Shown here in pieces: positions 16,890-25,741 of a stretch of 64,000 nt of DNA. The notes below the pieces were generated by a model. The model saw only the letters and a program-made list of their open reading frames with translations, did no database searches and had not been told where the DNA came from. The DNA comes from Marinitoga hydrogenitolerans DSM 16785. GTDB taxonomy: Bacteria > Thermotogota > Thermotogae > Petrotogales > Petrotogaceae. A program made the translations under genes and the position numbers. Location: positions 1-64,000 of the forward strand of contig NZ_FQUI01000007.1 in assembly GCF_900129175.1 (NCBI RefSeq), written 5' to 3'. The first letter of the stretch is position 1, and every line of letters begins with the position of its first letter.

Positions 16890-18140
16890 ATGAAAAAATT
16901 ATTAGTATTATCTCTAGTTATTTTAATGGCTGTTATTGGTATGAGTGTGAAAATTACTATGGCTGCTGGTGCTGTTGGAAGAGAATTAGAAGTATTAATG
17001 AACCAGATTAAAGCTTTCAATAAAATTTACCCAGACATCGAAGTTCAACTTTTGCCTATGCCAAATAGTTCTACAGCAAGACATGATTTATACGTTACAT
17101 ATTTAGGCGCTATGACATCAGATCCAGATATTTTAATGATCGATGTTATCTGGCCTGCAGAATTTGCTCCATTTGTAGCTGATTTAACCGATGATTATGA
17201 TTATTTTGAATTGGATAAATTTTTACCTGGTACAGTAAAATCTGGTACCGTTCAAGGTAGAATAGTGGCTATTCCATGGTTTACAGATGCAGGATTATTA
17301 TATTATAGAAAAGATTTATTAAAGAAATATGGTTATGATGTTCCACAAACATGGGAAGAATTAAAAACAGTTGCTGCAGATATTTCTTCCAAAGAAAAAA
17401 TAAATGGTATGTTGTTTCAATTAGCTCAATATGAAGGTTTAGTTTGTGATGTTGCAGAATTTGTTCATTCCTACGGTGCCGATTTCTTAGACGCTAATGG
17501 AAAGGTTATTATAGGAGATCCTGACAATCATGCAAGATTAGTAAAAGCATTGACAATGTTAAAGAGTTTTATTGACGATGGTGTTGCTCCTAAAGGCGTT
17601 TTAACTTATATGGAAGAAGAAACAAGAAGACCTTTCCAAAACGGAGAATCAGTATTTTTAAGAAATTGGCCATATGTTTGGTCATTAGCTAATGACCCAA
17701 AACAATCAAAAATTGCTGGAAAAATTGGCGTTGCTCCATTACCAAAAGGTGACATTGAAGGCGGAAGACATTCAGCTACGTTAGGTGGATGGATGTTAGC
17801 TATAAACAATTATTCATCAGATGCAGAAAAAGATGCTGCAAAAAAATTCATTAAATTCTTAACTTCATATGATCAACAACTATACAAAGCAATGAATGCT
17901 GGCCAAAACCCAACAAGAAAAGCTGTATATTCAGATCCAAAATTAAAAGAAGCTGCTCCTTTCATGGTTGAACTTTATAATGTATTCATCAATGCTGAAC
18001 CAAGACCAATTACCCCATTATATACAGAAGTTTCTGATGCTATTCAAAGACAAATTCACAGCTTCTTAATAGGTAAAAAAGACGTAGAAAAAGCTTTAAA
18101 TGATTTAGAATCTGAATTAAAAATGATAACTGGACAATAA
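16890..18140 (+). CDS. Sugar ABC transporter substrate-binding protein, family 1
   Basis: A 416-residue binding protein, homologous to maltose/trehalose-type receptors. The start at 16890 follows aaagggaggg and opens a signal peptide MKKLLVLSLVILMAVIGMSV; the reading frame extends upstream but that part is noncoding leader. Landmarks are TARHDLYVTYLGAMTSDPDILMIDVIWPAEFA, IPWFTDAGLLYYRKDLLKKYG and LGGWMLAINNYSSDAEKDAAKKFIKFL. No lipobox Cys is seen. It is followed by a hairpin and two MalF/MalG-type permease genes. No ATPase gene is present, so a shared MsmK-like ATPase elsewhere probably energises it. Substrate unknown. Confidence 0.92.
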   Translation: MKKLLVLSLVILMAVIGMSVKITMAAGAVGRELEVLMNQIKAFNKIYPDIEVQLLPMPNSSTARHDLYVTYLGAMTSDPDILMIDVIWPAEFAPFVADLTDDYDYFELDKFLPGTVKSGTVQGRIVAIPWFTDAGLLYYRKDLLKKYGYDVPQTWEELKTVAADISSKEKINGMLFQLAQYEGLVCDVAEFVHSYGADFLDANGKVIIGDPDNHARLVKALTMLKSFIDDGVAPKGVLTYMEEETRRPFQNGESVFLRNWPYVWSLANDPKQSKIAGKIGVAPLPKGDIEGGRHSATLGGWMLAINNYSSDAEKDAAKKFIKFLTSYDQQLYKAMNAGQNPTRKAVYSDPKLKEAAPFMVELYNVFINAEPRPITPLYTEVSDAIQRQIHSFLIGKKDVEKALNDLESELKMITGQ

Positions 18141-18150
18141 TATTTTAAGT

Positions 18151-18190
18151 TTTAACCGGGGGGTAATTCCTCCGGTTAAAATTTTATAAA
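18151..18190 (+). terminator. Hairpin between binding-protein and permease genes (likely leaky terminator)
   Basis: The stem ttaaccggggg pairs with cctccggttaa with one G-U pair and a short loop, followed by a weak T-rich tract. It sits directly after the binding-protein stop while the permeases follow in the same direction. Behind it, a 14-base unit tataaataattttt is repeated (about 18185-18212). Confidence 0.65.
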
Positions 18191-18252
18191 TAATTTTTTA
18201 TAAATAATTTTTTATTTTAAGATTGTCTTCAGTTTTAAGAGGAGGTGTCCTT

Positions 18253-19149
18253 TTGAGCACAAAAATTAAAATAAAATATAAAAAGAAAGAATTATGGCTT
18301 GGATTTTGGTTAATTGTACCTGCATTATTAGCTATTTTCATAACTGCATTTTTTCCTCTATTAAAAACATTTTGGGATAGTTTTTTCTCATTTGGACTAA
18401 GACCTGGTATTCCCAAAGAGTTTATTGGTTTTGATAATTATATTAGATTACTAAATGACACAAGGTTTATGACAAGTTTAACAAATACTCTTATTTTTAC
18501 TGGCATTTCTGTTTCACTGGAATTTATGTTAGGTTTAATAACCGCATTAATATTAAATGCCGATTTCGCTTTAAGAGGACTTGTTAGAGCTGCAATACTA
18601 ATCCCTTGGGCTATACCCACATCAGTTTCATCACAAATGTGGAAATGGATGTATAATGATCAATATGGTATTATTTCACAAATATTATACAATCTTGGAT
18701 GGTTAGCTCCAGGAACCCCTATCTTAAGTGGAAAATGGCCATCTATGTTTGCTATTTTAGCTGTTGATGTTTGGAAAACTGCTCCTTTCATGGCTTTACT
18801 TTTGTTAGCTGGCCTCCAAACAATACCATCTGAACTTTACGAAGCCGCAAGAATTGATGGTGCTTCTGGCTGGAAGCAATTCACTAAAATAACTTTACCA
18901 ATATTAAAACCCACAATAGCTGTAGCTTTAATATTTAGAACATTAGATGCTTTAAGAGTTTTTGATATTTTCTATATTATGAATAAATCTGTGGAAACAT
19001 TAGCTGTTTATAATAGACATATATTAATGGATAGAGCCTTTACTGGCGCATGGTTTGGATATGGCTCAGCTATTTCTGTGGTTATATTTTTGTTGATTAG
19101 CATTTTTGCTATAATCTACATTAGATCATTAAACTTAAAGTTTGATTGA
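18253..19149 (+). CDS. Sugar ABC transporter permease (MalF/UgpA type)
   Basis: This is a 298-residue six-helix permease. The chosen start is TTG at 18253, eight bases after gaggaggtg; an in-frame ATG-like start at 18223 would place the ribosome site inside the coding region. The N-terminus is STKIKIKYKKKELWLGFWLIVPALLAIF. The EAA loop is LYEAARIDGASGWKQFTKITLPILKP, a strong match for carbohydrate permeases. It forms the channel with the next gene product, 19 bases downstream. Confidence 0.92.
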   Translation: MSTKIKIKYKKKELWLGFWLIVPALLAIFITAFFPLLKTFWDSFFSFGLRPGIPKEFIGFDNYIRLLNDTRFMTSLTNTLIFTGISVSLEFMLGLITALILNADFALRGLVRAAILIPWAIPTSVSSQMWKWMYNDQYGIISQILYNLGWLAPGTPILSGKWPSMFAILAVDVWKTAPFMALLLLAGLQTIPSELYEAARIDGASGWKQFTKITLPILKPTIAVALIFRTLDALRVFDIFYIMNKSVETLAVYNRHILMDRAFTGAWFGYGSAISVVIFLLISIFAIIYIRSLNLKFD

Positions 19150-19168
19150 TCTAAAGGAGGAATAAAAT

Positions 19169-20026
19169 ATGGATTTAATAAAATCGTATAAAACAAAAAA
19201 GAAAATTGGCACTGTTATTTTATATATTCTGGTTATTATTATGCTTATTTTTTATATTTTTCCGTTTTATTATGCTATAACCTCCTCTATAACACCAAAT
19301 TCAGAATTATTTTCTAGAGATATTAAATTATTTCCAAAACACCCTACCTTTAAAAATTATATATTAGTTTTTACAGAAAGGCCTTTTTATCAAAATATCA
19401 TTAACTCTGTTATAGTTGCAGGAGCAACTACAATATTATCTTTAATATTTGGAGCATTTGCTGGATATGCTGTTGCAAGACTGAAAATACCTGGAAAAGT
19501 ATTGATAATGTCTATGATTCTTGCTGTTAGTATGTTCCCTCAGGTTTCGATATTAGGTGCTTTATTCCAAATATTAAGAAGTATGAAATTAATAAATACA
19601 TATCCTGGATTGATTTTACCATATATCGCTTTAAATTTACCTTTAACGACATGGATATTGCATAACTTTTTTAAAGATATTCCCATCTCTATTGAAGAAT
19701 CTGCTGCAATTGATGGCTGTTCAAAATTTATGACATTATGGAGAATAATAATTCCATTATCTGCTCCTGGTCTTGTTACAACAGGTTTGTTAACCTTTAT
19801 TGCCGCCTGGAATGAATTCTTATTTGCATTAACCTTTATGCAATTACCTGAAAAATATACTGTACCTGTAGCTATCGCCATGTTTTCCGGAAAAACATTC
19901 TATGAACTTCCATGGGGTCAATTAATGGCAGCTGCTGTAATAGTTACAGTTCCATTGGTCGTTTTAGTATTAATTTTCCAAAAGAAAATAGTTGCTGGTT
20001 TAACAGCAGGTGCAGTAAAAGGCTAA
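19169..20026 (+). CDS. Sugar ABC transporter permease (MalG/UgpE type)
   Basis: A 285-residue permease with the usual N-terminal helix (ILYILVIIMLIFYIFPFYYAITSS) and EAA loop SIEESAAIDGCSKFMTLWRIIIPLSAPG. The C-terminus ends KKIVAGLTAGAVKG, the conserved tail of MalG-type subunits. It has an aaaggagg site, is the last gene of the importer operon, and is followed by a strong terminator shared with the opposing HD-PilZ gene. Confidence 0.93.
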   Translation: MDLIKSYKTKKKIGTVILYILVIIMLIFYIFPFYYAITSSITPNSELFSRDIKLFPKHPTFKNYILVFTERPFYQNIINSVIVAGATTILSLIFGAFAGYAVARLKIPGKVLIMSMILAVSMFPQVSILGALFQILRSMKLINTYPGLILPYIALNLPLTTWILHNFFKDIPISIEESAAIDGCSKFMTLWRIIIPLSAPGLVTTGLLTFIAAWNEFLFALTFMQLPEKYTVPVAIAMFSGKTFYELPWGQLMAAAVIVTVPLVVLVLIFQKKIVAGLTAGAVKG

Positions 20027-20060
20027 AAATAAAATCCCCTAAAAAGGGGATTTTATTTTT
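20026..20060. terminator. Bidirectional terminator
   Basis: A long stem, aaaataaaatcccct with aggggattttattttt, has a short loop. It separates the convergent sugar importer and signalling operons. Confidence 0.85.
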
Positions 20061-21762
20061 ATTTATAAATTTCAGAAACTCCACCAACAGTTCTTATTGA
20101 TGATTGTCTTCTAAATATTATTCTATATATCGCTGACTGCAATCTTTCAGGCAATTCAAAAAATTTCGCTTCATATTGACTGTGATACAAAAGTTTCTTT
20201 TTGGATATTAACGTTGCAGGAACAAATAATTTTTCACCAAATTCTTCAATATATAACATTATTACATCATCTTGCTTAAAGATATCATTTTCATTCTCTA
20301 TTGTAAATATTATTCCTTCTGCACCAAAAACCTTACATCTTGCTGACTTCATTTTTGATTTTAATACATTCCACATAACAGGAGTTAATTTTTCTCTTAA
20401 AATTGGAGTGATTTCGTTTTTATGACCAATTAAAAATTCAAAACTCCAAAAAACTTTTAATTTCGATTTTTTTGATTCTCTTTTTTCAATAACTTTAATA
20501 ACATAACCATATGGATTTTTTAAAATAACTTGAGCCTTTGCAATTAAAGGAAAATCCTTTGTTGTAATTTTTACTTTTAAAATAGATCCTACATTTATTT
20601 GTTCTATAGTTCTTACGTTAACATACAATGTATCACCCATAACCTTTTCGATAACTCCTGTTAATTCTATTAATTCTTCTCCTAATCCTTCATATCTTAA
20701 ATTAATTGTTCTGGATTGCAATATTAATCCCCAAAATTTACCATTATCAAATTCTGTATAATAAATTTTTAATGCTTCAATTGCTGCATTAACAACATTT
20801 TTATCATATAACCTTCCAGAATTTTTTTCCATATGTTCAATTATACTTTTAGTCTCTTCTTTTCCTGAAAGAACCATTTCTCCATCTATATAATTGGCAA
20901 TAATTAATACATTATCTTCTAAACTCAAATCTTTTTTCTTTAAATATCCCGTCCCACTCATATTTTCATGATGATTCAAAGCTAAATCAACATATGGTTT
21001 CATTAAAACATTTCCAAAAAACATTTCTTCAAGTCTTTTTAAATGGACACTTATTAATGGGTCTTTTTCTTTTGAATCTACATTTTCTATATATTCAGCC
21101 AATACTTTTTCTGAAAACCATATATAACCAAGGTCATGTATAAATGAGGCTATTTGCAATTTATACAAACTATCTTCATCTAAACCTAATAATGCACCTA
21201 TAATACCTGTCAAATCTGAAACTCTTAATGTATGTTCATACAAAACTTCAGAATGGTTTTGAAGCAAAGTGAGATAATTTTTAATAAAAGCATTTATAGT
21301 ATATTTTGTATATTTATTAAAATAAATAGCATCTATATTTTTTTCAAATACAGATATAAATCTTAGAAATATATCTTTTTTATCTATATTAAAATTACCC
21401 TTTGAGATTAAATAAAAAAATCCATAATTTTTTCCTTTCTCTGGTAATAATATTGTTTTTATAACAAAATCATCAAATCTATTATTGATTAAAAAAGAAA
21501 ATTCATTGGAAAATGTAACTTTGAAATTCGATTCTCTCTTTTCTTCAAAAACATCATACATTTTTTTTGGAACAGCAAAAATAACGTCTTCTGAATTGTT
21601 GAAATATTCTTTGTTTAAATTATCAAATGTGAATATATTTAGAAAGCTTGTACCTTCTAAATTTACAGCTAATCCTATAAATATTTCCTGATTTTGAAAT
21701 AATGTTCTGGAATATATATTTATAGCTCTTTTAATAATTTCTATATTAAAAATTCTAATCAC
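20059..21762 (-). CDS. HD-domain (degenerate HD-GYP) protein with C-terminal PilZ-like domain
   Basis: A 567-residue soluble protein and the last gene of the chemosensory operon. The N-terminal ~150 residues are unassigned. An HD domain follows (about 175-345) with HTLRVSDLTGIIG, FIHDLGYIWFS and NHHENMSGTGYLKKKDL. This matches HD-GYP except that the GYP triad reads GYL. The C-terminal part resembles PilZ/YcgR-type c-di-GMP receptors: beta-rich, ending YEAKFFELPERLQSAIYRIIFRRQ. If so, it may couple binding and turnover of c-di-GMP. The GTG start at 21762 overlaps an apparent binding site (ggggtgat), so the exact N-terminus is uncertain. Confidence 0.72.
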   Translation of the reverse strand: MIRIFNIEIIKRAINIYSRTLFQNQEIFIGLAVNLEGTSFLNIFTFDNLNKEYFNNSEDVIFAVPKKMYDVFEEKRESNFKVTFSNEFSFLINNRFDDFVIKTILLPEKGKNYGFFYLISKGNFNIDKKDIFLRFISVFEKNIDAIYFNKYTKYTINAFIKNYLTLLQNHSEVLYEHTLRVSDLTGIIGALLGLDEDSLYKLQIASFIHDLGYIWFSEKVLAEYIENVDSKEKDPLISVHLKRLEEMFFGNVLMKPYVDLALNHHENMSGTGYLKKKDLSLEDNVLIIANYIDGEMVLSGKEETKSIIEHMEKNSGRLYDKNVVNAAIEALKIYYTEFDNGKFWGLILQSRTINLRYEGLGEELIELTGVIEKVMGDTLYVNVRTIEQINVGSILKVKITTKDFPLIAKAQVILKNPYGYVIKVIEKRESKKSKLKVFWSFEFLIGHKNEITPILREKLTPVMWNVLKSKMKSARCKVFGAEGIIFTIENENDIFKQDDVIMLYIEEFGEKLFVPATLISKKKLLYHSQYEAKFFELPERLQSAIYRIIFRRQSSIRTVGGVSEIYK

Positions 21763-21767
21763 CCCAT

Positions 21768-23135
21768 TTAATCATCTTTTGCAGGTATTTCTAATTTAAA
21801 CAAGATTTCTTTCTCTTCTTTTAACGAATAATTGAAATTGATATGGTAATTATTTAACATAACCTTTGATATATTAATAGACTTTTCAAATTCTACAAAA
21901 TTTATTGAAAGAAATGTACTTTTTATTTCTAAAATATAAAACATACCCTTTTTACACAAATCAACATTAAATATTTTATATTCATTAAACTTGGCATATT
22001 TCAAAACAGAAACAATAATATTTAAAACAGCATTTAAAAGTATTTTCTTTGAACCATATATAAATGCATCAATATATGTATTAATATTAAACTTTATATC
22101 TGGATCCAAAAAAACTAATTTTTTCTCTATTTCTTTTAGTAACCTTTTCAAATCAATTAATTCAATACTTTCTATATTATAAAATCTTGATTTATATGAA
22201 GACACTGCATTTTTTATTCTATTAATTAATTTTTTTATCTCATCTGCAGCATCAGGATATTGTTCCTCAAAAAAGAAAGTAATTAAATTTAAAGAGGTTA
22301 ACGCACTATTTATCTCCTGAATCAAATCCCAGGATACAAAATTCATTAAAAGTGTTTCCTTAGCAAGATCTGAATAATTATCTAAAATTTTATTTAATTC
22401 CTCGGCATGTTTGATTAATAAAATCTTTTCAAAAAACTGTTTTATCTTCTCTACTATTTCTTCATCATATTCATAATAATACTTAATCTCAAAGTATTTA
22501 TCTCTTATTTTTATTAACCCTTTTTTCTTGGGTAATCTGTGTTCAACAAATTTTATTTTTACGTCATATTTTTTTTCGAGTTTTAACGTAATTTCATTCA
22601 TGAAGTCTATAACATTTTCTGTTTTCGAGTACGTTTCTACAATTAATTCCATTACATATACATAATTTTTAAATCTCTCTTTTTCTTTATGCATTTCTTC
22701 TAATAATATAATGTTATATATAGAAGGTAATAAATATTTTCTTTCTTTAAAAAGGTATTTTAAATCTTTTTCTACAAATTTTTCTTTTTCTCTATTTAAA
22801 TTTATTATGCCAATTAATTTATCTTTAAAATATAGCGGAAAAATTATAGATGATATAATATCTTTCTTTTTTTTAGAAATATTAAAGTTTTCTAAATCTT
22901 CATCATTTATAATAATAGGTTCTTTTTTTTCCAATACCATTTTATCAATATTTCCTATAGAAATATTTTCTACATTAATCTTTAAATTTTTTTCAATTTT
23001 AAATATTATATCTTCCTTATCATTCATAACTATTAAGGAACCTGAGTCCACATTTAATTTATCAACAATTCTATTAAATATATCATTTATATATTCATCA
23101 AATTCCTTAAACGTTAAATTTGAAAAAAACCCCAC
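21768..23135 (-). CDS. GAF-domain protein with histidine-less kinase-like C-terminus (pseudo-kinase)
   Basis: A 455-residue soluble protein. Residues 1-145 form a GAF-like domain (NVDSGSLIVMNDKEDIIF, SIIFPLYFKDKLIGIINLN). Near 265-300 a helix pair resembles the phospho-acceptor hairpin of histidine kinases, but the block reads SWDLIQEINSAL, with Gln273 where His is expected. The C-terminus keeps the order of an ATPase domain but lacks recognisable N, G1 and G2 boxes. It probably binds partners and does not phosphorylate. A paralogue is encoded at 41713-43098. Start GTG at 23135 follows gaggtgat. Confidence 0.65.
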   Translation of the reverse strand: MGFFSNLTFKEFDEYINDIFNRIVDKLNVDSGSLIVMNDKEDIIFKIEKNLKINVENISIGNIDKMVLEKKEPIIINDEDLENFNISKKKKDIISSIIFPLYFKDKLIGIINLNREKEKFVEKDLKYLFKERKYLLPSIYNIILLEEMHKEKERFKNYVYVMELIVETYSKTENVIDFMNEITLKLEKKYDVKIKFVEHRLPKKKGLIKIRDKYFEIKYYYEYDEEIVEKIKQFFEKILLIKHAEELNKILDNYSDLAKETLLMNFVSWDLIQEINSALTSLNLITFFFEEQYPDAADEIKKLINRIKNAVSSYKSRFYNIESIELIDLKRLLKEIEKKLVFLDPDIKFNINTYIDAFIYGSKKILLNAVLNIIVSVLKYAKFNEYKIFNVDLCKKGMFYILEIKSTFLSINFVEFEKSINISKVMLNNYHINFNYSLKEEKEILFKLEIPAKDD

Positions 23136-23146
23136 TTTTTATCACC

Positions 23147-23539
23147 TCACAAAAGGCCTAAAGAACTCTTCCACCTTTTTACTCTTTTTACATTTTCTTT
23201 TACTATTTGAAGCATTTGTTCAGGTTCAAAGGGTTTTTCAATAAAATCTGTTGCTCCTAATGTTAATGCATGAAGGACATAATCAGGACTTGAATATGCT
23301 GTCATCATTATTACCGTTGTTAAAGGAGATAACTTTTTTGCTTTTCTTAATACTTCTATACCATCAAGATCTTCCATAATGATATCAAGCAAAATAACAT
23401 CATATTCTGTATTCTTTATCATTTCAATAGCTTTAATTCCACCTTCTGCCAAGTCAACTTCATAATTAGCCTGTTCTAAAAATTTTTTTAATACGTTTCT
23501 AATAACATTATCATCATCAACTACTAATATTTTTCCCAT
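23147..23539 (-). CDS. Single-domain response regulator (receiver)
   Basis: A 130-residue receiver protein: MGKILVVDDDNVIRN supplies the acidic pair, VILLDIIMEDLDG the phospho-acceptor Asp, MMTAYS the conserved Thr and FIEKPFEPEQM the Lys. There is no output domain beyond a short RVKRWKSSLGLL tail. Two other receivers in this island (35602-36006 and 36908-37315) share the ending pattern I/VxRWKxxL/F, suggesting related partners. It lies three bases after the HD-GYP gene in transcription order. Confidence 0.93.
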   Translation of the reverse strand: MGKILVVDDDNVIRNVLKKFLEQANYEVDLAEGGIKAIEMIKNTEYDVILLDIIMEDLDGIEVLRKAKKLSPLTTVIMMTAYSSPDYVLHALTLGATDFIEKPFEPEQMLQIVKENVKRVKRWKSSLGLL

Positions 23540-23541
23540 AA

Positions 23542-24684
23542 TTATACCTCCTCCAAAAAGCTGTTTATCTTTAAAAACTTAATAAATTCTTCTGTTAGAT
23601 ATGGATCAAATTGCTTACCTTTACTTCTTCTTAATTCGCTTATAGCTTCATTAATAGCAAATGCTTTTCTATACGGCCTTGTTGTTGTTATTGCATCAAA
23701 TGCATCAGCTATAGTAATTATTCTCGACTCTAATGGAATTTCTTCACCATTTAACCCATCTGGATATCCTTTGCCATCCCATCTTTCATGATGATGCCTA
23801 ATAATTTTCCCAATTCTTTCAAATCCTTCAAAAGAATTTACAAGTTCTTCTCCTTTTATCGGATGTTCCTTTATTTTTTCATATTCTTCTTTGGTTAATT
23901 TCTCTTTTTTCAACAATATTGTTTGAGGTATAGATAATTTTCCTATATCATGAAGAGCGCTTGCGAGAAATATATCATTTATTATATTTTCTTTTCCAAT
24001 AGTTTTTGCAAGAGACGTTGCATAATAAGATACTCTTTCAGAATGCCCTTTTGTATATGGATCATAATAATCAATTGCTTTTAAAAAAGCAAATGCTGTA
24101 TTTTTAAGATATTTCTTTTGTTTATTATATAATTCTCTTGACATAAAAAAAGTGGAGGCTATATTGCTTATTACTCTTATCAGTTCAATTTGATGTTGTT
24201 TAAAATTATTTTTTACTAAATCTAATATAATATAGCCGTGTAAAGTGAATGTTTTTATAGGTATAACCAGACTTTTTTCAACATTCATTATTTTATCCTT
24301 TATAACATTTATGTTTTTTATATTGTTATAATAAAAATTTTCAATTAATTTTATTTCATCTATTTTTTCCTTTAAAATTGCAATATTATAATAGAGTTTT
24401 TTACTGTGACCAAAAATTGAAATAAATCTAAAAACGTCGTCTTCTTTTTTTAATATACAACCATACTTAACTTCTGGCAACAATTCCACAAAAACTGATA
24501 ATATTTTATTAAAGTATTTTTCCATAGAAACATCTATAGATATATTAGAGATTAAATCTACAACTTTAACAAATCTATTATTTAGTTCTTCTAACTCCTT
24601 ATACGAATATTCAAGTTGCTCATAAGCATCTTCAAGTTCCTCTTTAAGCATTCTTAATTCTTCATATTTTTTTTCATAGTTCAT
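23542..24684 (-). CDS. HD-GYP cyclic di-GMP phosphodiesterase with coiled-coil and GAF-like N-terminus
   Basis: A 380-residue soluble protein. A coiled coil (about 1-45, KKYEELRMLKEELEDAYEQLEYS) leads into a GAF-like region with the block YGCILKKEDD and FGHSKKLYYN. The HD-GYP domain (about 205-375) is complete: HSERVSYYATSLAK, ALHDIGKLSIP, HHHERWDGKGYPDGL and IADAFDAITTTRPYR. It should hydrolyse c-di-GMP to GMP. The ATG overlaps the cheB stop by 11 bases. Placement inside a cheA operon suggests it is an output of that pathway. Confidence 0.9.
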   Translation of the reverse strand: MNYEKKYEELRMLKEELEDAYEQLEYSYKELEELNNRFVKVVDLISNISIDVSMEKYFNKILSVFVELLPEVKYGCILKKEDDVFRFISIFGHSKKLYYNIAILKEKIDEIKLIENFYYNNIKNINVIKDKIMNVEKSLVIPIKTFTLHGYIILDLVKNNFKQHQIELIRVISNIASTFFMSRELYNKQKKYLKNTAFAFLKAIDYYDPYTKGHSERVSYYATSLAKTIGKENIINDIFLASALHDIGKLSIPQTILLKKEKLTKEEYEKIKEHPIKGEELVNSFEGFERIGKIIRHHHERWDGKGYPDGLNGEEIPLESRIITIADAFDAITTTRPYRKAFAINEAISELRRSKGKQFDPYLTEEFIKFLKINSFLEEV

Positions 24685-25741
24685 TCCTTAGCCCAACCTT
24701 CATTATTATTTCTTTTGCTATATTATATGAAGGTAATACTTTATGTGTTCCTCCTAATCTAATAGCTTCTGCTGGCATACCAAAAACTACAGCCGTTTCT
24801 TCCGACTCTGCAATAGTATAACCCCCAGCCTTTTTTATTTTCACCATCGCATTTGCGCCATCATTTCCCATACCGGTCATTAAAACACCAACTGTTTTAT
24901 TACCATAAACTTCTAATACGGATTCCATCATAATATCAGCAGATGGGATAAACAAATGATTTGGAGTTTTTGAAAGTAATATTTTTATTCCATCTATATC
25001 TTTTCTTACCTTTAAATGATAACCACCTCGACCTACATATACATAACCAGGTTTAATTTTCATATTTTCTTCTGCTTCAACAACCTTTAATTCACAATTC
25101 ATATCTAATCTTTCTGCATAAGTTTTAGTAAATTGCGCTGGTATATGTTGTACTAAAAATACTGCTGCATTTAAATTTGCCGGTAATTTTGGTAATACAT
25201 CATATATTGTTCTTGGACCACCTGTAGAAATTCCTATAGCCACTGCATAATAATCTGCATCTACTGCTGTAACAATTTCTTTTTTTTCTTTTGATTCAAT
25301 AGATATCTCTTTTTCAGCAAAAAATTTTTTCTTTGCTTTTTCTGAAAGAGAAAATAAATATGCCGCATACATTTTTTTTATTAACTCGTCTTTTAAATAA
25401 TATAAATCATCAGGCTTTTCAATATAATCAAATGCACCTAATTCTAAAGCTTCATAAGCTATAATAGAATGTCTTTCTCCAAGAGAAGATATAACTATAA
25501 CTGGTATATTTTTTTTCTCTAAAATATATTGCAATGCGGTTAGCCCGTCCATATTGGGCATTTTTATGTCCATTAATATAACATCTGGATTTAATTCATT
25601 TGTTTTTTCTATAGCTTCAATTCCATCTCTTGCCATTCCAATAACTTTAAATCTTTCATCTGATTCAACCAGAGTTTTTAAAATTTTCCTTGTTAAAGGT
25701 GAATCATCAGCAATTAATACTTTAATAGATATAAAAATCAC
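24674..25741 (-). CDS. cheB: Chemotaxis response regulator protein-glutamate methylesterase
   Basis: CheB removes methyl groups from receptor glutamates. The receiver is N-terminal (VLIADDSPLTRKIL, VILMDIKMPNMDG, VISSLG, YIEKP). The methylesterase domain carries the catalytic triad blocks GISTGGPRTI (Ser), VQHIPAQF (His) and MTGMGNDGA (Asp). Length about 355 is normal. The only canonical start keeping the receiver intact is GTG at 25741, but it is embedded in an apparent binding site (gaggtga). An ATA at 25732 sits at ideal spacing; translational coupling to the cheW stop may also explain it. Confidence 0.93.
   Translation of the reverse strand: MIFISIKVLIADDSPLTRKILKTLVESDERFKVIGMARDGIEAIEKTNELNPDVILMDIKMPNMDGLTALQYILEKKNIPVIVISSLGERHSIIAYEALELGAFDYIEKPDDLYYLKDELIKKMYAAYLFSLSEKAKKKFFAEKEISIESKEKKEIVTAVDADYYAVAIGISTGGPRTIYDVLPKLPANLNAAVFLVQHIPAQFTKTYAERLDMNCELKVVEAEENMKIKPGYVYVGRGGYHLKVRKDIDGIKILLSKTPNHLFIPSADIMMESVLEVYGNKTVGVLMTGMGNDGANAMVKIKKAGGYTIAESEETAVVFGMPAEAIRLGGTHKVLPSYNIAKEIIMKVGLRNEL

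Noticed and set aside
18185-18212. The repeated tataaataattttt unit as a CRISPR-like or replication iteron
   Set aside because: There are only two copies, of low-complexity AT sequence, directly after a hairpin; chance slippage is more likely.
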